64,000 bases of DNA from Advenella sp. S44 (GTDB lineage Bacteria; Pseudomonadota; Gammaproteobacteria; Burkholderiales; Burkholderiaceae_B): NCBI RefSeq assembly GCF_002810445.1, contig NZ_NEXS01000001.1:372001-436000 (forward strand), in the 5' to 3' direction. Positions 1-9,363 of the stretch are shown piece after piece. A program made the position numbers and the translations under genes. A model generated the notes under the pieces. It was not told the DNA's origin and did no database searches. It worked only from the letters and a program-made list of their open reading frames with translations. Numbering within the stretch: position 1 is the first letter of the stretch; each line of letters starts with the position of its first letter.

Positions 1-96
1 TATGAACGCCTGCGTGTGGTCGAGCCGCAACAGATTGTTTTTGATCCCGTTTTAGACGGGAAGACATGCTTAACGGTCCGAATATTGTTAATTTAG
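1..96 (+). other. Open frame entering from the left edge
   Basis: A frame is open from the first base to a TAG at 94-96 and could be the C-terminal 31 codons of a gene lying outside the window. The tail resembles no family I recognise, and a short hairpin (CCCGT/ACGGG, 46-60) lies within it. It may equally be non-coding. Confidence 0.2.
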
Positions 97-178
97 TGAA
101 CGAGTTTGCAATGGACGACTTACTTAAAACCTATTTTCGATAAATGTCGGGATTTTCTTTTTAAGGAATTTCAACGGT

Positions 179-1288
179 TTGTTTAGATTTATATATCCAA
201 TCATTACACGTTTTATTTTCGCCGCCGGCTTTATATTCGTCTCGGTACTGTTCTCATCGCCAACCCTGGCGCAAGCTGCGCCTACTGCTAGCAAGACGGT
301 AAAGGTTGGAATATACGAGAGCGCGCCCTTTGTCGTACGGGAAAATGGGCAATATTCCGGTATGGCAATAGAGCTTTGGGAAGAGCTTGAGAGAAAAGTG
401 GGGCTGTCGTCTACCTATCAAAGCTATCCCTCATTCCATAAATTGATTGAAGCGGTTCAACGCGGTGAAATCGACGCTGCCGTATCGAATCTGACGATTA
501 CCAGACAACGAGCACAATCCATTGCCTTTACCCAGCCCTGGTATGACTCGGGGCTGAGAATCATGACTAGGAATAAAGGATCGGGGTCGTTCCAAACCGT
601 ATTTGATGGTCTGATAGATAGTGGACACTTAGCAACCTTTGTCTGGCTGTTGATTCTTGCGCTCTTTGCAACCGCAATTATTACGCTTATAGATCGCAAG
701 CTCGATAGCGAATTTCCACGAAGGTGGCGAGAAGGTCTGGCGGATAACTTTTTTCATACCGTATCGATCCTGACCACTGGGAAAACCACTCATAAGAATT
801 TATTTGGCTGGGTTGGCCGAATATGGTCAGCAATCTGGATGGTGATCGGTGTAGGCATTATTGCCTACGTGACCTCCTCTATCACCAGTGTTATGACAAC
901 CACCTCACTGACCAATCAAATTCATTCTTTGTCGGATCTGTCAGGTAAAACGGTTGGAGTGCTGGGGGGCAGCGTGGCCGAGGACTATATTCAGGAGCTG
1001 AACATTCAAACGCGCAGTTATACAGACATGGACGCATCGGTGCAGGGATTGATGTCAGAGGAGGTCGATGCGCTTGTAGGCGATGCGCCGGTACTGGAAT
1101 ACTTCACCCATTCGCATCCAACACAGCCGGTTCGTGTTGTCGGTAACGTGTTTCACCCAGATAAGTATGGGTTTGGTTTTGCCCTGCAAAGCGATTTATT
1201 ACGGCCAGTCACACTTGAACTGTTAGGGTTGCGCGAGCAAGGGCGCATTCGAGATCTGCGGGTGAAGTATTTCGGTAATACTCGTTAA
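179..1288 (+). CDS. Prokaryotic ionotropic glutamate receptor-like protein
   Basis: A 369-residue membrane protein that combines a periplasmic solute-binding fold with an ion-channel pore, the architecture of bacterial GluR0. A hydrophobic leader spans residues 8-30. The first half of an SBP_bac_3 domain covers about 41-135, with the typical motif TITRQRAQSIAFTQPW. A membrane helix lies at 151-171, a re-entrant pore loop at 183-208 and a second helix at 213-240. The second binding half runs from 245 to the end. The usual potassium filter TVGYGD is absent; the equivalent stretch reads TTGKTTHK (199-206). The start is TTG with AAGGA upstream. It is a single gene with no transport operon around it. 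A role in ligand-gated ion flux is inferred from family architecture. Ligand and ion are unknown. Confidence 0.75.
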   Translation: MFRFIYPIITRFIFAAGFIFVSVLFSSPTLAQAAPTASKTVKVGIYESAPFVVRENGQYSGMAIELWEELERKVGLSSTYQSYPSFHKLIEAVQRGEIDAAVSNLTITRQRAQSIAFTQPWYDSGLRIMTRNKGSGSFQTVFDGLIDSGHLATFVWLLILALFATAIITLIDRKLDSEFPRRWREGLADNFFHTVSILTTGKTTHKNLFGWVGRIWSAIWMVIGVGIIAYVTSSITSVMTTTSLTNQIHSLSDLSGKTVGVLGGSVAEDYIQELNIQTRSYTDMDASVQGLMSEEVDALVGDAPVLEYFTHSHPTQPVRVVGNVFHPDKYGFGFALQSDLLRPVTLELLGLREQGRIRDLRVKYFGNTR

Positions 1289-1524
1289 CCGGCCTGTTAT
1301 GTATCGGCCGACTTGTGATATCTGGTATTAGAGGCCGTTGGCCTAGAAACCGATTGGCCATCTAGACTTTGGGCAGCAGCGTGCTGACCCAAGTGTTGGT
1401 ACTACCCGCTAAGTGCCGGTTGGGTACACTCAACAGACCTAAATGGCTTTACGAGCATTGGGCTTTGTTGTCGCTACACTGAGCGTAATCAGAATACTTG
1501 TCATAGTAGACAGCGTTGATAGTG

Positions 1525-3054
1525 TTAGCCGGGTGAGGCTTGGATAGGAGGAGCTATCGGATTTGCGGGAGAAGAGCGCAATAGCACCGCTAGCACCAGG
1601 CTAAGCAGGCTTGTCCAGAAAACAAGATGAAAGCCGTCAATATGGGCAATCACTTGAGATTCACGTGCAATGATACTTGCGATACCATTTAACCCAGAAC
1701 GTGTGCGTTCCACGACCAGCGGCTCACCGGCCTGCACATAGGCGCTCAATGATACATAACTGGTGTCTGCGGCCATACGGAGCCAAGTTGACATGATGGT
1801 ACCGGCCATTACCGGCATCAATACGCGTGCTATTGAGACATACGCACCGAGCGCCACGCCATGCTGCGGATTGAGATTGGTTACGAATGCGACAATTAAT
1901 CCGATGAGCATAATACTCTCGCCAAGCGACTGCATAATCAGGATCGTGATGAATTGATCCACTCGCCAGTTGTGACTGATATGCGTGCCTAGCCATGCTG
2001 TGATCGCGATGACAGTCAGTCCGCATACGATGAGCAGCCTGGGCTCAGCGCGTCTGGCCAGATAAACGGCCAAAGGCGTAGCGACGAGATAAGCAGCGAA
2101 TGCAATCAGAGTGGCCGAGCCCGTCTGCAGCGGCTTGAGATCGCCCATTTGTGCGAGAAATGTTGGGATCAGCAAGGAAGTAGGCGTCATCAGCACACCG
2201 AACAGACACGCAATCACCAGGCAAATGAGGATGTTTCGATTGCCAAACGCTGCAAGATCTCCAAATGCATTTGGCTGTAACGCTGCGCGAACAACAGCTG
2301 CGAAAAACAGAATAGCCCCTCCCGCGACTGCGGTAACCACCAGGCCCGAATCTAGCCAGCCCAACCGTTCGGCCGATTCGATACCGATAAATATCAATAC
2401 CAAGCCTGTGCAGTACAAGGTCATGCCGGCCCAATCAGCCTGCCGCAGTTGCTCTTGGTTGACAGGCGTTAGCGGCATTGCTTTCCAGGTAAGCAGGGCA
2501 ATGAGCGGCCCGATAAATGCCGTCATCCAGTAGACCCAGTGCCAACTGACTTTTTCCACCAGAAAGCCCGACGCGCCATACCCCGCATCCATGCCGGTAG
2601 ACACGCGCAAGCTATAGGCGGCCATAACAACCAGCCAGAGTCGCGGGTGCACGCTGCGTAACCCTAAGCTAATAGTCAATGGCAGGTAGATGCCCATACA
2701 CAAGCCTGCAATAGTATGCAGAAGGACCAGCATCGGATAATTGTGTGCGAAAGCGGGAATGAGCAGAGTTGCGAAACCAAGACACAGACTGGGCATAACG
2801 AGAATCCGTGTCGGCCCGATAATGGTGGCAAGCCAGGGGACAACAGACATGGTAGCAAGCTGTGCGCCATTTAGCGCGGTGCCCAGCCACGCGGCTTCCA
2901 GAATATCTAGACCGAATTGGCCGCGCAGATCTGGTAATGCCGAAGAAAACAGCCGTCCTTGCAAAGTCGTGAGAACCGCGCCCAGAAAAATGGCCACTAC
3001 GGTGAGTGCAGGGCGGGCATGGGTCGCATTAGCGAAAAGAGATCGGAGCGCCAT
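1525..3054 (-). CDS. DHA2-family MFS drug efflux transporter (EmrB-like)
   Basis: A roughly 509-residue hydrophobic protein with about fourteen predicted membrane segments, as in the EmrB/QacA (DHA2) drug:proton antiporters of the inner membrane. The start is taken at the ATG two bases after the stop of the upstream membrane-fusion gene; a TTG six bases earlier overlaps that stop. The pairing with an EmrA-like protein suggests a tripartite efflux pump, but no outer-membrane TolC partner lies nearby. The divergent TetR gene and its double operator predict substrate-inducible expression. The substrate cannot be read from sequence. Confidence 0.85.
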   Translation of the reverse strand: MALRSLFANATHARPALTVVAIFLGAVLTTLQGRLFSSALPDLRGQFGLDILEAAWLGTALNGAQLATMSVVPWLATIIGPTRILVMPSLCLGFATLLIPAFAHNYPMLVLLHTIAGLCMGIYLPLTISLGLRSVHPRLWLVVMAAYSLRVSTGMDAGYGASGFLVEKVSWHWVYWMTAFIGPLIALLTWKAMPLTPVNQEQLRQADWAGMTLYCTGLVLIFIGIESAERLGWLDSGLVVTAVAGGAILFFAAVVRAALQPNAFGDLAAFGNRNILICLVIACLFGVLMTPTSLLIPTFLAQMGDLKPLQTGSATLIAFAAYLVATPLAVYLARRAEPRLLIVCGLTVIAITAWLGTHISHNWRVDQFITILIMQSLGESIMLIGLIVAFVTNLNPQHGVALGAYVSIARVLMPVMAGTIMSTWLRMAADTSYVSLSAYVQAGEPLVVERTRSGLNGIASIIARESQVIAHIDGFHLVFWTSLLSLVLAVLLRSSPANPIAPPIQASPG

Positions 3055-3056
3055 GA

Positions 3057-4193
3057 TCAACCCGATTCCGCCTGGGTTTTGTACGCGACATGATGCGCTT
3101 CTTTCGTGTAGGGAGGGATATTTTCTCCTTTTGTATTGATTCTGGCTTCGACAGACATTCCAGGCTGTAGCCTGTTTAATTCCCGCTGCCCAGGGGCCAA
3201 TTCGATACGTACAGGGATGCGCTGCACAACTTTGGTGAAATTGCCTGATGCATTGTCTGCCGGTAGCAACGCCGATTCGGCACCACTCATAGGCGCGATT
3301 TCTCTGACCCGGCCACGAAACTGCCGGCCGGGAAGGCCATCAACACTCACGACAACTGGCTGACCAGGCTGGACATGGGCTAGCTGCGTTTCCTTGTAAT
3401 TGGCGATAACGTAGGACTGATCGGAAGGCACAATAGATACGATCTGAGTGCCGGTGCTGACCAGGCTGCCGAGTTGAACATGGCGTTTGTTTAGCACGCC
3501 ATCGAAGGGAGCGACAATGCGCGTATAGTCAAGGTCGCGCCTGGCACCTTCAAGTTCGGCAGCAGCGGCGTTTACATCGGCTGCGCGCAGCCCACGCTGG
3601 CCTTCGAGGACAGCCAGCGATTTACTGGCCAGGTCAGCCTGGGCGATGGCAGCTTCGTGCAGGCCCACCGCATGATCCAGGTCCGCCTGGGCATTTTCAA
3701 ACAATTGCCGCGATACAGCTCCTTGCCGGACCAGCTTTTCCTTGCGTTCCGGATTGCTCTTGTATTGACGAACCCGAACCTGGGCCGCGCGGGCGTTGGC
3801 CTGCTCACCCTTGATGCGAGCGCGCTGTTCCGAGATTTCCCTGCCGAGATTGTCCAGATTGGCCTGAGCTTTGCTCAGTTTGGCCAATGCGGATGCCACT
3901 TTCAGGACATAATCGCTGTCATCGATCTGCACAATCAACTGGCCAGCGTGCACTGTTTGGTAATCTTCTGCCGGCAATGCCTTGATATAGCCGGAGACTT
4001 TGGTGCTCAGCACCGCAAAGTCCGATTTCACGAACGCATTTTGGGTCGTTTGAATAGTCCGGCTACTGGTCCATTCGCGCCATTGGGTTGTTGCCAGGAT
4101 AAGCAGAGCAATGATGGCTGCGCACCCTACCCAGGGAGCCAGGCGCAATGCCAGCGGGCGACGGTTTGTCGTTTCTTCAGGCTGAATAGTCAT
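3057..4193 (-). CDS. HlyD/EmrA-type membrane fusion protein
   Basis: A periplasmic adaptor that would link the adjacent MFS pump to an outer-membrane channel. An N-terminal membrane anchor (about residues 21-41) is followed by a biotinyl-lipoyl-like segment, a long alanine/glutamine-rich coiled coil (about 95-210), and a second lipoyl half beginning near the DYTRIVAPFDGVLNKRHV motif. Length of 378 residues is usual for EmrA. The start at 4193 is preferred because AAGGA sits six bases before it; an upstream in-frame TTG lacks this. It is the first gene of the two-gene efflux operon, divergent from tetR. Confidence 0.88.
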   Translation of the reverse strand: MTIQPEETTNRRPLALRLAPWVGCAAIIALLILATTQWREWTSSRTIQTTQNAFVKSDFAVLSTKVSGYIKALPAEDYQTVHAGQLIVQIDDSDYVLKVASALAKLSKAQANLDNLGREISEQRARIKGEQANARAAQVRVRQYKSNPERKEKLVRQGAVSRQLFENAQADLDHAVGLHEAAIAQADLASKSLAVLEGQRGLRAADVNAAAAELEGARRDLDYTRIVAPFDGVLNKRHVQLGSLVSTGTQIVSIVPSDQSYVIANYKETQLAHVQPGQPVVVSVDGLPGRQFRGRVREIAPMSGAESALLPADNASGNFTKVVQRIPVRIELAPGQRELNRLQPGMSVEARINTKGENIPPYTKEAHHVAYKTQAESG

Positions 4194-4283
4194 TAAGCGT
4201 CCTTGCAAATTTCATCTTTGTGTGGATGCAACCCTCGTGCATGGCGCTTGCGAACAGCGCCAAAATCATGGTTTCCAATAAAT

Positions 4284-4326
4284 CTAACATCGTTAGTTTT
4301 GTTAAATGATACACTAACAGCGTTAG
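4284..4326. promoter_or_regulatory. Tandem TetR operators
   Basis: Two copies of the palindrome CTAAC-N3-GTTAG occur at 4284-4296 and 4314-4326, centred exactly 30 bp apart, in the gap between the divergent efflux operon and the tetR gene. They also sit within a larger inverted repeat, AAATCTAAC...GTTAGATTT. Identical dyads on the same helix face are what a TetR dimer pair controlling both promoters would use. The binding partner is inferred from position. Confidence 0.75.
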
Positions 4327-4354
4327 ATTTCAAGTCATCAAGCCAAGGTGCGAT

Positions 4355-5008
4355 ATGAGAGTCCCGAAAATTCAGCGAGAACAAGTGGTCCAGGCGGCGC
4401 TCGCGTTGCTGGACCAGGACGGCCTGGAAGGGTTGACGATGCGTAAACTTGCCCAGTCTTTGAAGGTCCAGGCGCCTTCGCTATACTGGCACTTCGATAG
4501 TAAGCAGGCGCTGATCGACGGCATGGCAGATGCCCTGGTGGATACTGTGGCAAGAGATCTTTCTAAAGCTGCGTCATGGGAGGATCGTATCCTGCAGGTA
4601 GCCGGAGAACTTCGTCAGGCATTACTGCGCCATCGCGATGGCGCCCGAGTATTTGCGGGCACGTATGTGGTGACCGATAACGTTTTACGAACCAGCGAGG
4701 CCATGATCTCGGCATTCGTGCAGGCCGGTGCGAATGCGGAGCTTGCCGCAGTTTACAGTTTCAGTACTACCTATTACGTTCTTGGTTTCGTCATGGAAGA
4801 GCAGGCGCTGGGGCCGGGCAGTACGCTGGATTTGGCTGAGCGCAAGCGCCAGTTCTTGGCATCCACACATGAAAAATATCCGTATAGTCTGGCTGCGAGC
4901 GAAGCAATATTTTCTGAAAATTTCGATCACCGCTTCGTGATCGGGCTGGAGCTACTGATCGCTGGCTCGTGTCAGCATATTCGCACCGACTGCGCGCAAT
5001 CTCACTAG
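4355..5008 (+). CDS. TetR-family repressor of the efflux operon
   Basis: A 217-residue regulator. The N-terminal helix-turn-helix (about residues 7-53) includes the motif SLYWHFDSKQALID, and the C-terminal part resembles the tetracycline-repressor-type ligand domain (TetR_C), including a RDGARVFAGTY segment. It is divergent from the emrAB-like operon, with two matching dyads between them, so it likely represses both itself and the pump until a ligand binds. The start ATG has AAGG just upstream. Confidence 0.85.
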   Translation: MRVPKIQREQVVQAALALLDQDGLEGLTMRKLAQSLKVQAPSLYWHFDSKQALIDGMADALVDTVARDLSKAASWEDRILQVAGELRQALLRHRDGARVFAGTYVVTDNVLRTSEAMISAFVQAGANAELAAVYSFSTTYYVLGFVMEEQALGPGSTLDLAERKRQFLASTHEKYPYSLAASEAIFSENFDHRFVIGLELLIAGSCQHIRTDCAQSH

Positions 5009-5098
5009 TTGACTGGAGTCAGAGTAATGCATATTGACACTCGTCAGTTCCCCTTGATCTGGCCGGCAACGGGATTTCCATCACGAAACCCTGATGAG

Positions 5099-5132
5099 AA
5101 GAACGCCGCCACCTGTAGATGGCGGTGTTCTT
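5099..5132. terminator. Hairpin after tetR
   Basis: A 13-bp stem (AAGAACGCCGCCA with TGGCGGTGTTCTT, one mismatch pair) encloses an 8-nt loop in the gap between the convergent tetR and Bug genes. There is no clear T-run, so it may be a bidirectional attenuating hairpin rather than a strong intrinsic terminator. Confidence 0.5.
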
Positions 5133-5262
5133 CGAAGGTGAAAGTGAGCACACGGTTTTGGCATGAAATGGTGTTGCAGCACGACGCCAAACTCCGGATG
5201 CACGCTACCGCCCGACCTCCTACGCTAGCAGTGCCTTGTACTCCTTATTGCAGGCTGCACGC

Positions 5263-6240
5263 CTAATCCAGCGTGATATCAAGTTTTTTGATAATTTTAC
5301 CAAATCGTTCAATTTCAGATTGATAGAAGTGATTGAGCTCTTCGGGAGTACGAAATATCGCGTCAGCTCCCTGTATGGCCAGGCTCTTTTTCACTTCCGG
5401 GTTTTTCAAGGAAACTTTGTTGGCGTCGCTCAGTTTCTGAATAATGTCGTCGGGAGTCGCTGCGGGTACAAAAAGCGCATACCATTGAGAAAAGTCCATA
5501 TTGGAAATGCCTTGTTCTGCGAAAGTAGGTACGTCTGGCAGAGAGCTGGCCCTGGCCTTGCTTGCGACGGCAATTATTTTTATTTTTCCAGAATTTTGCT
5601 GTGAAATTGCAGATGCCGTACCGACAAATGCCATATCGACTTGCCCACCCATCGTGTCAGTAACCGCAGGGCTGTCTCCTTTATAAGGGATATGAACAGC
5701 ATCCAGTCCTGTCGCAGCTTTAAATGCTTCGCCGGTGAGGTGCCCCGTTCCGCCCTGGCCGCTGCTGCCGAATGACAGTTTGTGGCTTGTTCCATATTGG
5801 ATAAGTTCTTTTACAGTGCTAATGTTTAATTTCGTGCTAACCACCAGGACAATCGGCACGGAACCCACCATGGCTACTGGTTTGAAGTCATTTTTAGCAT
5901 CGTAAGGTAGTTTTTTATATAGTGTTGAATTGGTACCGTGAGTGGCACTATTTCCCATTAATAACGTGTAGCCGTCGGCTGCAGATTTTGCGACAAACGC
6001 AGCACCCACGATGCCATTTGCACCTGTTTTGTTGTCAACTACAGTTCTCGATTTCAGTTCGTCACCCATGTATTTGGCCATCAGTCGGGTGAGAAAATCG
6101 TTTGCACCGCCAACTGCATACGGCGAAACAAAGGTAATCGGTTTTTCCGGGTAGGCAGCAAACGAAGTTCCGGTAAGGACGCCTCCCAGGATAGCCATTA
6201 AAAATCGACAGAATATAGTCGAGCGATGTATTCCAAACAT
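5263..6240 (-). CDS. Bug-type (TctC) periplasmic carboxylate-binding protein
   Basis: A 325-residue secreted solute-binding protein of the Bug family. A signal peptide covers about residues 1-28, ending AAYPEKPI, followed by the family signatures YAVGGAND, ADGYTLLMGN, LPYDAKNDF and HIPYKGDSP. Bug proteins bind carboxylates or amino acids for tripartite tricarboxylate transporters or for sensing. No tctA/tctB genes are near. The ATG has AGGAGA upstream. It shares orientation with the IclR regulator and lies beside the divergent CoA-catabolism operon, so it may capture that operon's substrate. Confidence 0.9.
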   Translation of the reverse strand: MFGIHRSTIFCRFLMAILGGVLTGTSFAAYPEKPITFVSPYAVGGANDFLTRLMAKYMGDELKSRTVVDNKTGANGIVGAAFVAKSAADGYTLLMGNSATHGTNSTLYKKLPYDAKNDFKPVAMVGSVPIVLVVSTKLNISTVKELIQYGTSHKLSFGSSGQGGTGHLTGEAFKAATGLDAVHIPYKGDSPAVTDTMGGQVDMAFVGTASAISQQNSGKIKIIAVASKARASSLPDVPTFAEQGISNMDFSQWYALFVPAATPDDIIQKLSDANKVSLKNPEVKKSLAIQGADAIFRTPEELNHFYQSEIERFGKIIKKLDITLD

Positions 6241-6481
6241 GATGTCTCCTTCAGTTCATGCAAATTGTCTATCAGACTGTTAAGCGGGATGCATGCATGT
6301 AGTCTATGAAGGAGTAGGTCCATTTATCTGTGTTGGAATGCGGTATCCGAAAAAACAAGTCCATATCATGGTACATCGATGATTCTTTATACGAAATCTT
6401 CTATTTGAGACCAGAATATGGACTGATTTCATGGTTGCGACATACGCCTTTGATTTTCTACTTGGAAAATGTCGAGCATGC

Positions 6482-7438
6482 TCACGTCACGCTTTCACTT
6501 GTGATCCAATCTGCCTTTCGGATTTGCTTCAGGTAATACGGGATAGCTTGAGTTTTTGAATCCAGATAGTCGATACGGCTGGGAGTATCACTTCGGGCGT
6601 GAAGTGCTTCAAAAGGCATGGAATACGGGATTCTGTCACGATCCACTTTTTTTTTGAGATCGGCTTCTATGGACTGAGCGGTATCAGTCAGGCATTGCAC
6701 GATCTTTTCCAGGCGCCCGTTGTTTAAACGGGAAGCCAGCGTTGATAAACAAATGCCGGCTGCCGGACTGCCGTCTGGTGACATGATAACAACACCAACA
6801 GAATGAACTGGCGGATCTTCCATGACTTTATTGTAGGAAAAACCGCGATTTCTCGTGCTTGCAATGCTTGCGCGTACTGACGCCTCCGTTACCCGTGGGT
6901 TTTTCTTTTGTGTTCTTTCTATATTAATCCTGAGAATTCGATTTATCTCGTCGTCCGGTAAGGCGCTTAATATAGCGAGGCCACTGGCGCCGACATTCAA
7001 TGGCCTGTGCCTGCCCACGTCGTGTACAAACATTTTGATGGGAAACGAGCCATCAAGACGTGCGACACAGACACTGTCAAATCCTGATCGCACGGACATA
7101 AAAATGGTATCACCAGTATAGTCCGCAATTGATTCGAGATAGGGCAGGCAAATATCTCGCAATGCAACTTTTGGTGCGGCAGCCAGACCAAGCTCGTAGG
7201 CAAAACTACTCAAAAAATATCGCTTGCTCTCTATATCCTGACGCACCAGCCGCTCGGCAACTAGGGCCTGAAGTAAACGATGCGCCGTGGGTCGCTCCAG
7301 CCCAGTCCGTCGATATAGATCGGCTAATCGGCTGCCCTGGCGATTATTTGCAGCAACGACTCTTAACAATACCAGCGCCCGTTGCAAGGATTGCGTCCCC
7401 ATCGCCTTTTTTTTCGACTCCGACAAAGTTGTGTTCAT
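6482..7438 (-). CDS. IclR-family transcriptional regulator
   Basis: A 318-residue regulator. An N-terminal winged helix (about residues 14-75, QSLQRALVLLRVVA then a TGLERPTAHRLLQAL recognition helix) precedes an IclR ligand-binding domain to about residue 265. About 50 extra residues follow at the C-terminus, longer than most of the family. GGAGGAG precedes the ATG. It is divergent from the operon starting with the crotonase at 7618 and is the likely regulator of that operon and of the Bug gene behind it. Confidence 0.85.
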   Translation of the reverse strand: MNTTLSESKKKAMGTQSLQRALVLLRVVAANNRQGSRLADLYRRTGLERPTAHRLLQALVAERLVRQDIESKRYFLSSFAYELGLAAAPKVALRDICLPYLESIADYTGDTIFMSVRSGFDSVCVARLDGSFPIKMFVHDVGRHRPLNVGASGLAILSALPDDEINRILRINIERTQKKNPRVTEASVRASIASTRNRGFSYNKVMEDPPVHSVGVVIMSPDGSPAAGICLSTLASRLNNGRLEKIVQCLTDTAQSIEADLKKKVDRDRIPYSMPFEALHARSDTPSRIDYLDSKTQAIPYYLKQIRKADWITSESVT

Positions 7439-7467
7439 GGCTCCTCCAGAAAACAGAATAGTTTGTC

Positions 7468-7497
7468 TATATTGTGGACTAAATTTTTCCCAATATA
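7468..7497. promoter_or_regulatory. Candidate IclR operator
   Basis: An inverted repeat TATATTG...CAATATA with 16 bases between the arms lies in the gap between the IclR gene and the divergent operon. Position fits an IclR site; identity is inferred. Confidence 0.4.
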
Positions 7498-7617
7498 CGA
7501 CTTATAAACGGCTAGTTCATATGTTGGACATCTATTAACCGCACTCGTGAGATAAATAGGTAATGAAGCAGCAAATTGCCTCTACCATCGTTGCATTCAA
7601 TACCAACGAGAGCGGAA

Positions 7618-8412
7618 ATGGAAAGTAAGAGCGAGCAGTTACTGGTTCGTCAACGCGACGGCATTGGGTGGATCCTTTTAAATCGCCCGATGAAGCGCAA
7701 TGCAATTACACACGAGATGTATGAGTCTCTTTACTTAACCTTGCTGGAAATGGAAAGAAACACTGATATCGGATGTGTTGTCTTGTCTGGCAACGGAACG
7801 GAGTTTTGCGCCGGAGGCGATGTTGGTGGGATGAGTAAGTCCGGCGACACATCATGTGCCGAAAGGATAGACGCAATGCGTAAGCGAACACGCGTCATTG
7901 AGCGCTTGCATCTCATGGATAAACCCACGATTGCAATGATGAAAGGAAATTCAGTTGGGGCCGGAATGTCATTGGCTCTTGCATGTGATCTCAGGATTGG
8001 CGATGCAACAACGAAAATGCGTACCGGTTTTTTATCGTTGGGCTTATCTGGTGATTACGGTATTCATTACTTCTTACCAAGAATTGTGGGCGAAGCCAAG
8101 GCAAGGGAAATATTTCTATTATCTCGAACAATCGCTGCTCCGGAAGCGCTTGCCTTAGGGTTATTGAACCAGATGGTGAACGACGACATGCTGGAGGAGC
8201 AAGTTATTCACATTGCTTCGACGTTGGCCTGCGCGCCACAGCCCGCTCTCGGATTTATCAAGCAAAACCTGAGTCAATCCTCTTCAATGACGCTGTCTGA
8301 AATGCTTGATATCGAATGCGAGCGACATATTGAATGCACAGAAAGCCAGGACCATACAGCAGCAGTGCATGCGTTTCTGAAGAAAAAGACGGTAAAGAGA
8401 AACCTATCCTGA
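7618..8412 (+). CDS. Enoyl-CoA hydratase/isomerase (crotonase)
   Basis: A crotonase-fold enzyme of 264 residues from the ATG preceded by GAGAGCGG; the frame extends 42 bases upstream to a TTG without such a site. The oxyanion-hole regions are seen as FCAGGDVGG and NSVGAGMSLALACD. The first catalytic Glu of classical hydratases is Ser, and the second is in a GLSGDYG context where Asp stands, a pattern seen in isomerase-type crotonases. It is the first gene of a seven-to-eight-gene operon and probably hydrates or isomerises a CoA thioester. The exact substrate is unknown. Confidence 0.82.
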   Translation: MESKSEQLLVRQRDGIGWILLNRPMKRNAITHEMYESLYLTLLEMERNTDIGCVVLSGNGTEFCAGGDVGGMSKSGDTSCAERIDAMRKRTRVIERLHLMDKPTIAMMKGNSVGAGMSLALACDLRIGDATTKMRTGFLSLGLSGDYGIHYFLPRIVGEAKAREIFLLSRTIAAPEALALGLLNQMVNDDMLEEQVIHIASTLACAPQPALGFIKQNLSQSSSMTLSEMLDIECERHIECTESQDHTAAVHAFLKKKTVKRNLS

Positions 8413-8434
8413 TTAACGAAACGGAGAAAAATTT

Positions 8435-9349
8435 ATGCAAGAAGAAGCTATGCCACAGGTATGTGATGGAAGAGTTGTGATCGTGACAGGCGCAGGACGC
8501 GGAATTGGCAGAGAATATGCTTTGCAGCTTGCGGATAACGGAGCAAAGGTCGTTGTTAATGATCTTGGCGTTTCCAGATCCGGAGAGCAGCCCAGCGAAA
8601 GTCCGGCACAATCTGTCGTGGATGATATCACGGCAAATGGCGGCCAAGCCATCGCGAACTATGATGATATCGCCGATTTTGCCGGCGCGAAAAACATGAT
8701 AGACGAAACAGTGGCCCATTTTGGAAAGCTGGATGTATTAATTAATAATGCGGGAATATTGCGAGACAGGATGTTGTGCAATATGAGCGAAGAGGAATGG
8801 GATGTAGTTGTACGGGTCCACATGAAAGGGACTTTTGCGACTTCCAGACATGCCGCCGCGTACTGGCGAGATCGGTTTAAAAAAACAGGCCAGCCTGTCA
8901 ACGCGCGAATTATCAATACCTCTTCAAGTTCTGGTTTATACGGAAATGTCGGCCAGATTAACTACGGGGCTGCCAAGGCCGGTATCGCCGCAATGACGAT
9001 CATCGCCTCTCGCGAGTTAGGGCGTTACGGTGTCACCGTCAATGCGATTAATCCTCATGCCCAGACGCGCATGACTGAGGGTATTCGCCAGCGCACTGCC
9101 CAGGAAATTGCCGCAAGGGATCCCAAATGGATTTCACCTGCAGTCATTTGGCTGGCTTCCATCTACAGCACCGAAATCACTGGTCGGGTATTTGAGCTTG
9201 GAGGTGGCCATCTTGCTGCAATGGAAGGCTGGCATAGAGGGCCGCAAGCCGAACCTATGGACAATGTAAATGCCATTGGACCGGTAATTGAGGATCTTGC
9301 CCGCAGTGCCCGTCGCAATGCCGACATGAAAGGATTTGATCTGGATTGA
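8435..9349 (+). CDS. SDR, MFE-2-type 3-hydroxyacyl-CoA dehydrogenase-like
   Basis: A 304-residue short-chain dehydrogenase. The nucleotide motif TGAGRGIG is at about residues 19-26, then NNAGILRD, an active-site Ser in NTSSSSG and the YGAAK catalytic pair. The VVVNDLGVSRSG segment and the extended C-terminus resemble the dehydrogenase part of peroxisomal multifunctional enzyme 2 and related actinobacterial and proteobacterial acyl-CoA SDRs. Likely role is NAD-dependent oxidation of a 3-hydroxyacyl-CoA made by a neighbouring hydratase. GGAGAAA precedes the start. Confidence 0.82.
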   Translation: MQEEAMPQVCDGRVVIVTGAGRGIGREYALQLADNGAKVVVNDLGVSRSGEQPSESPAQSVVDDITANGGQAIANYDDIADFAGAKNMIDETVAHFGKLDVLINNAGILRDRMLCNMSEEEWDVVVRVHMKGTFATSRHAAAYWRDRFKKTGQPVNARIINTSSSSGLYGNVGQINYGAAKAGIAAMTIIASRELGRYGVTVNAINPHAQTRMTEGIRQRTAQEIAARDPKWISPAVIWLASIYSTEITGRVFELGGGHLAAMEGWHRGPQAEPMDNVNAIGPVIEDLARSARRNADMKGFDLD

Positions 9350-9363
9350 ATTGAAGGAGCAAC

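Noticed and set aside
1440-1500. A GGGCTTTGTTG stretch resembling the end of some insertion sequences
   Set aside because: No matching second end or transposase remnant nearby; likely chance.
5009-5266. An 85-codon open frame directly after the TetR gene
   Set aside because: TTG start without ribosome site, runs through a strong hairpin, and the residues resemble no protein; treated as chance.
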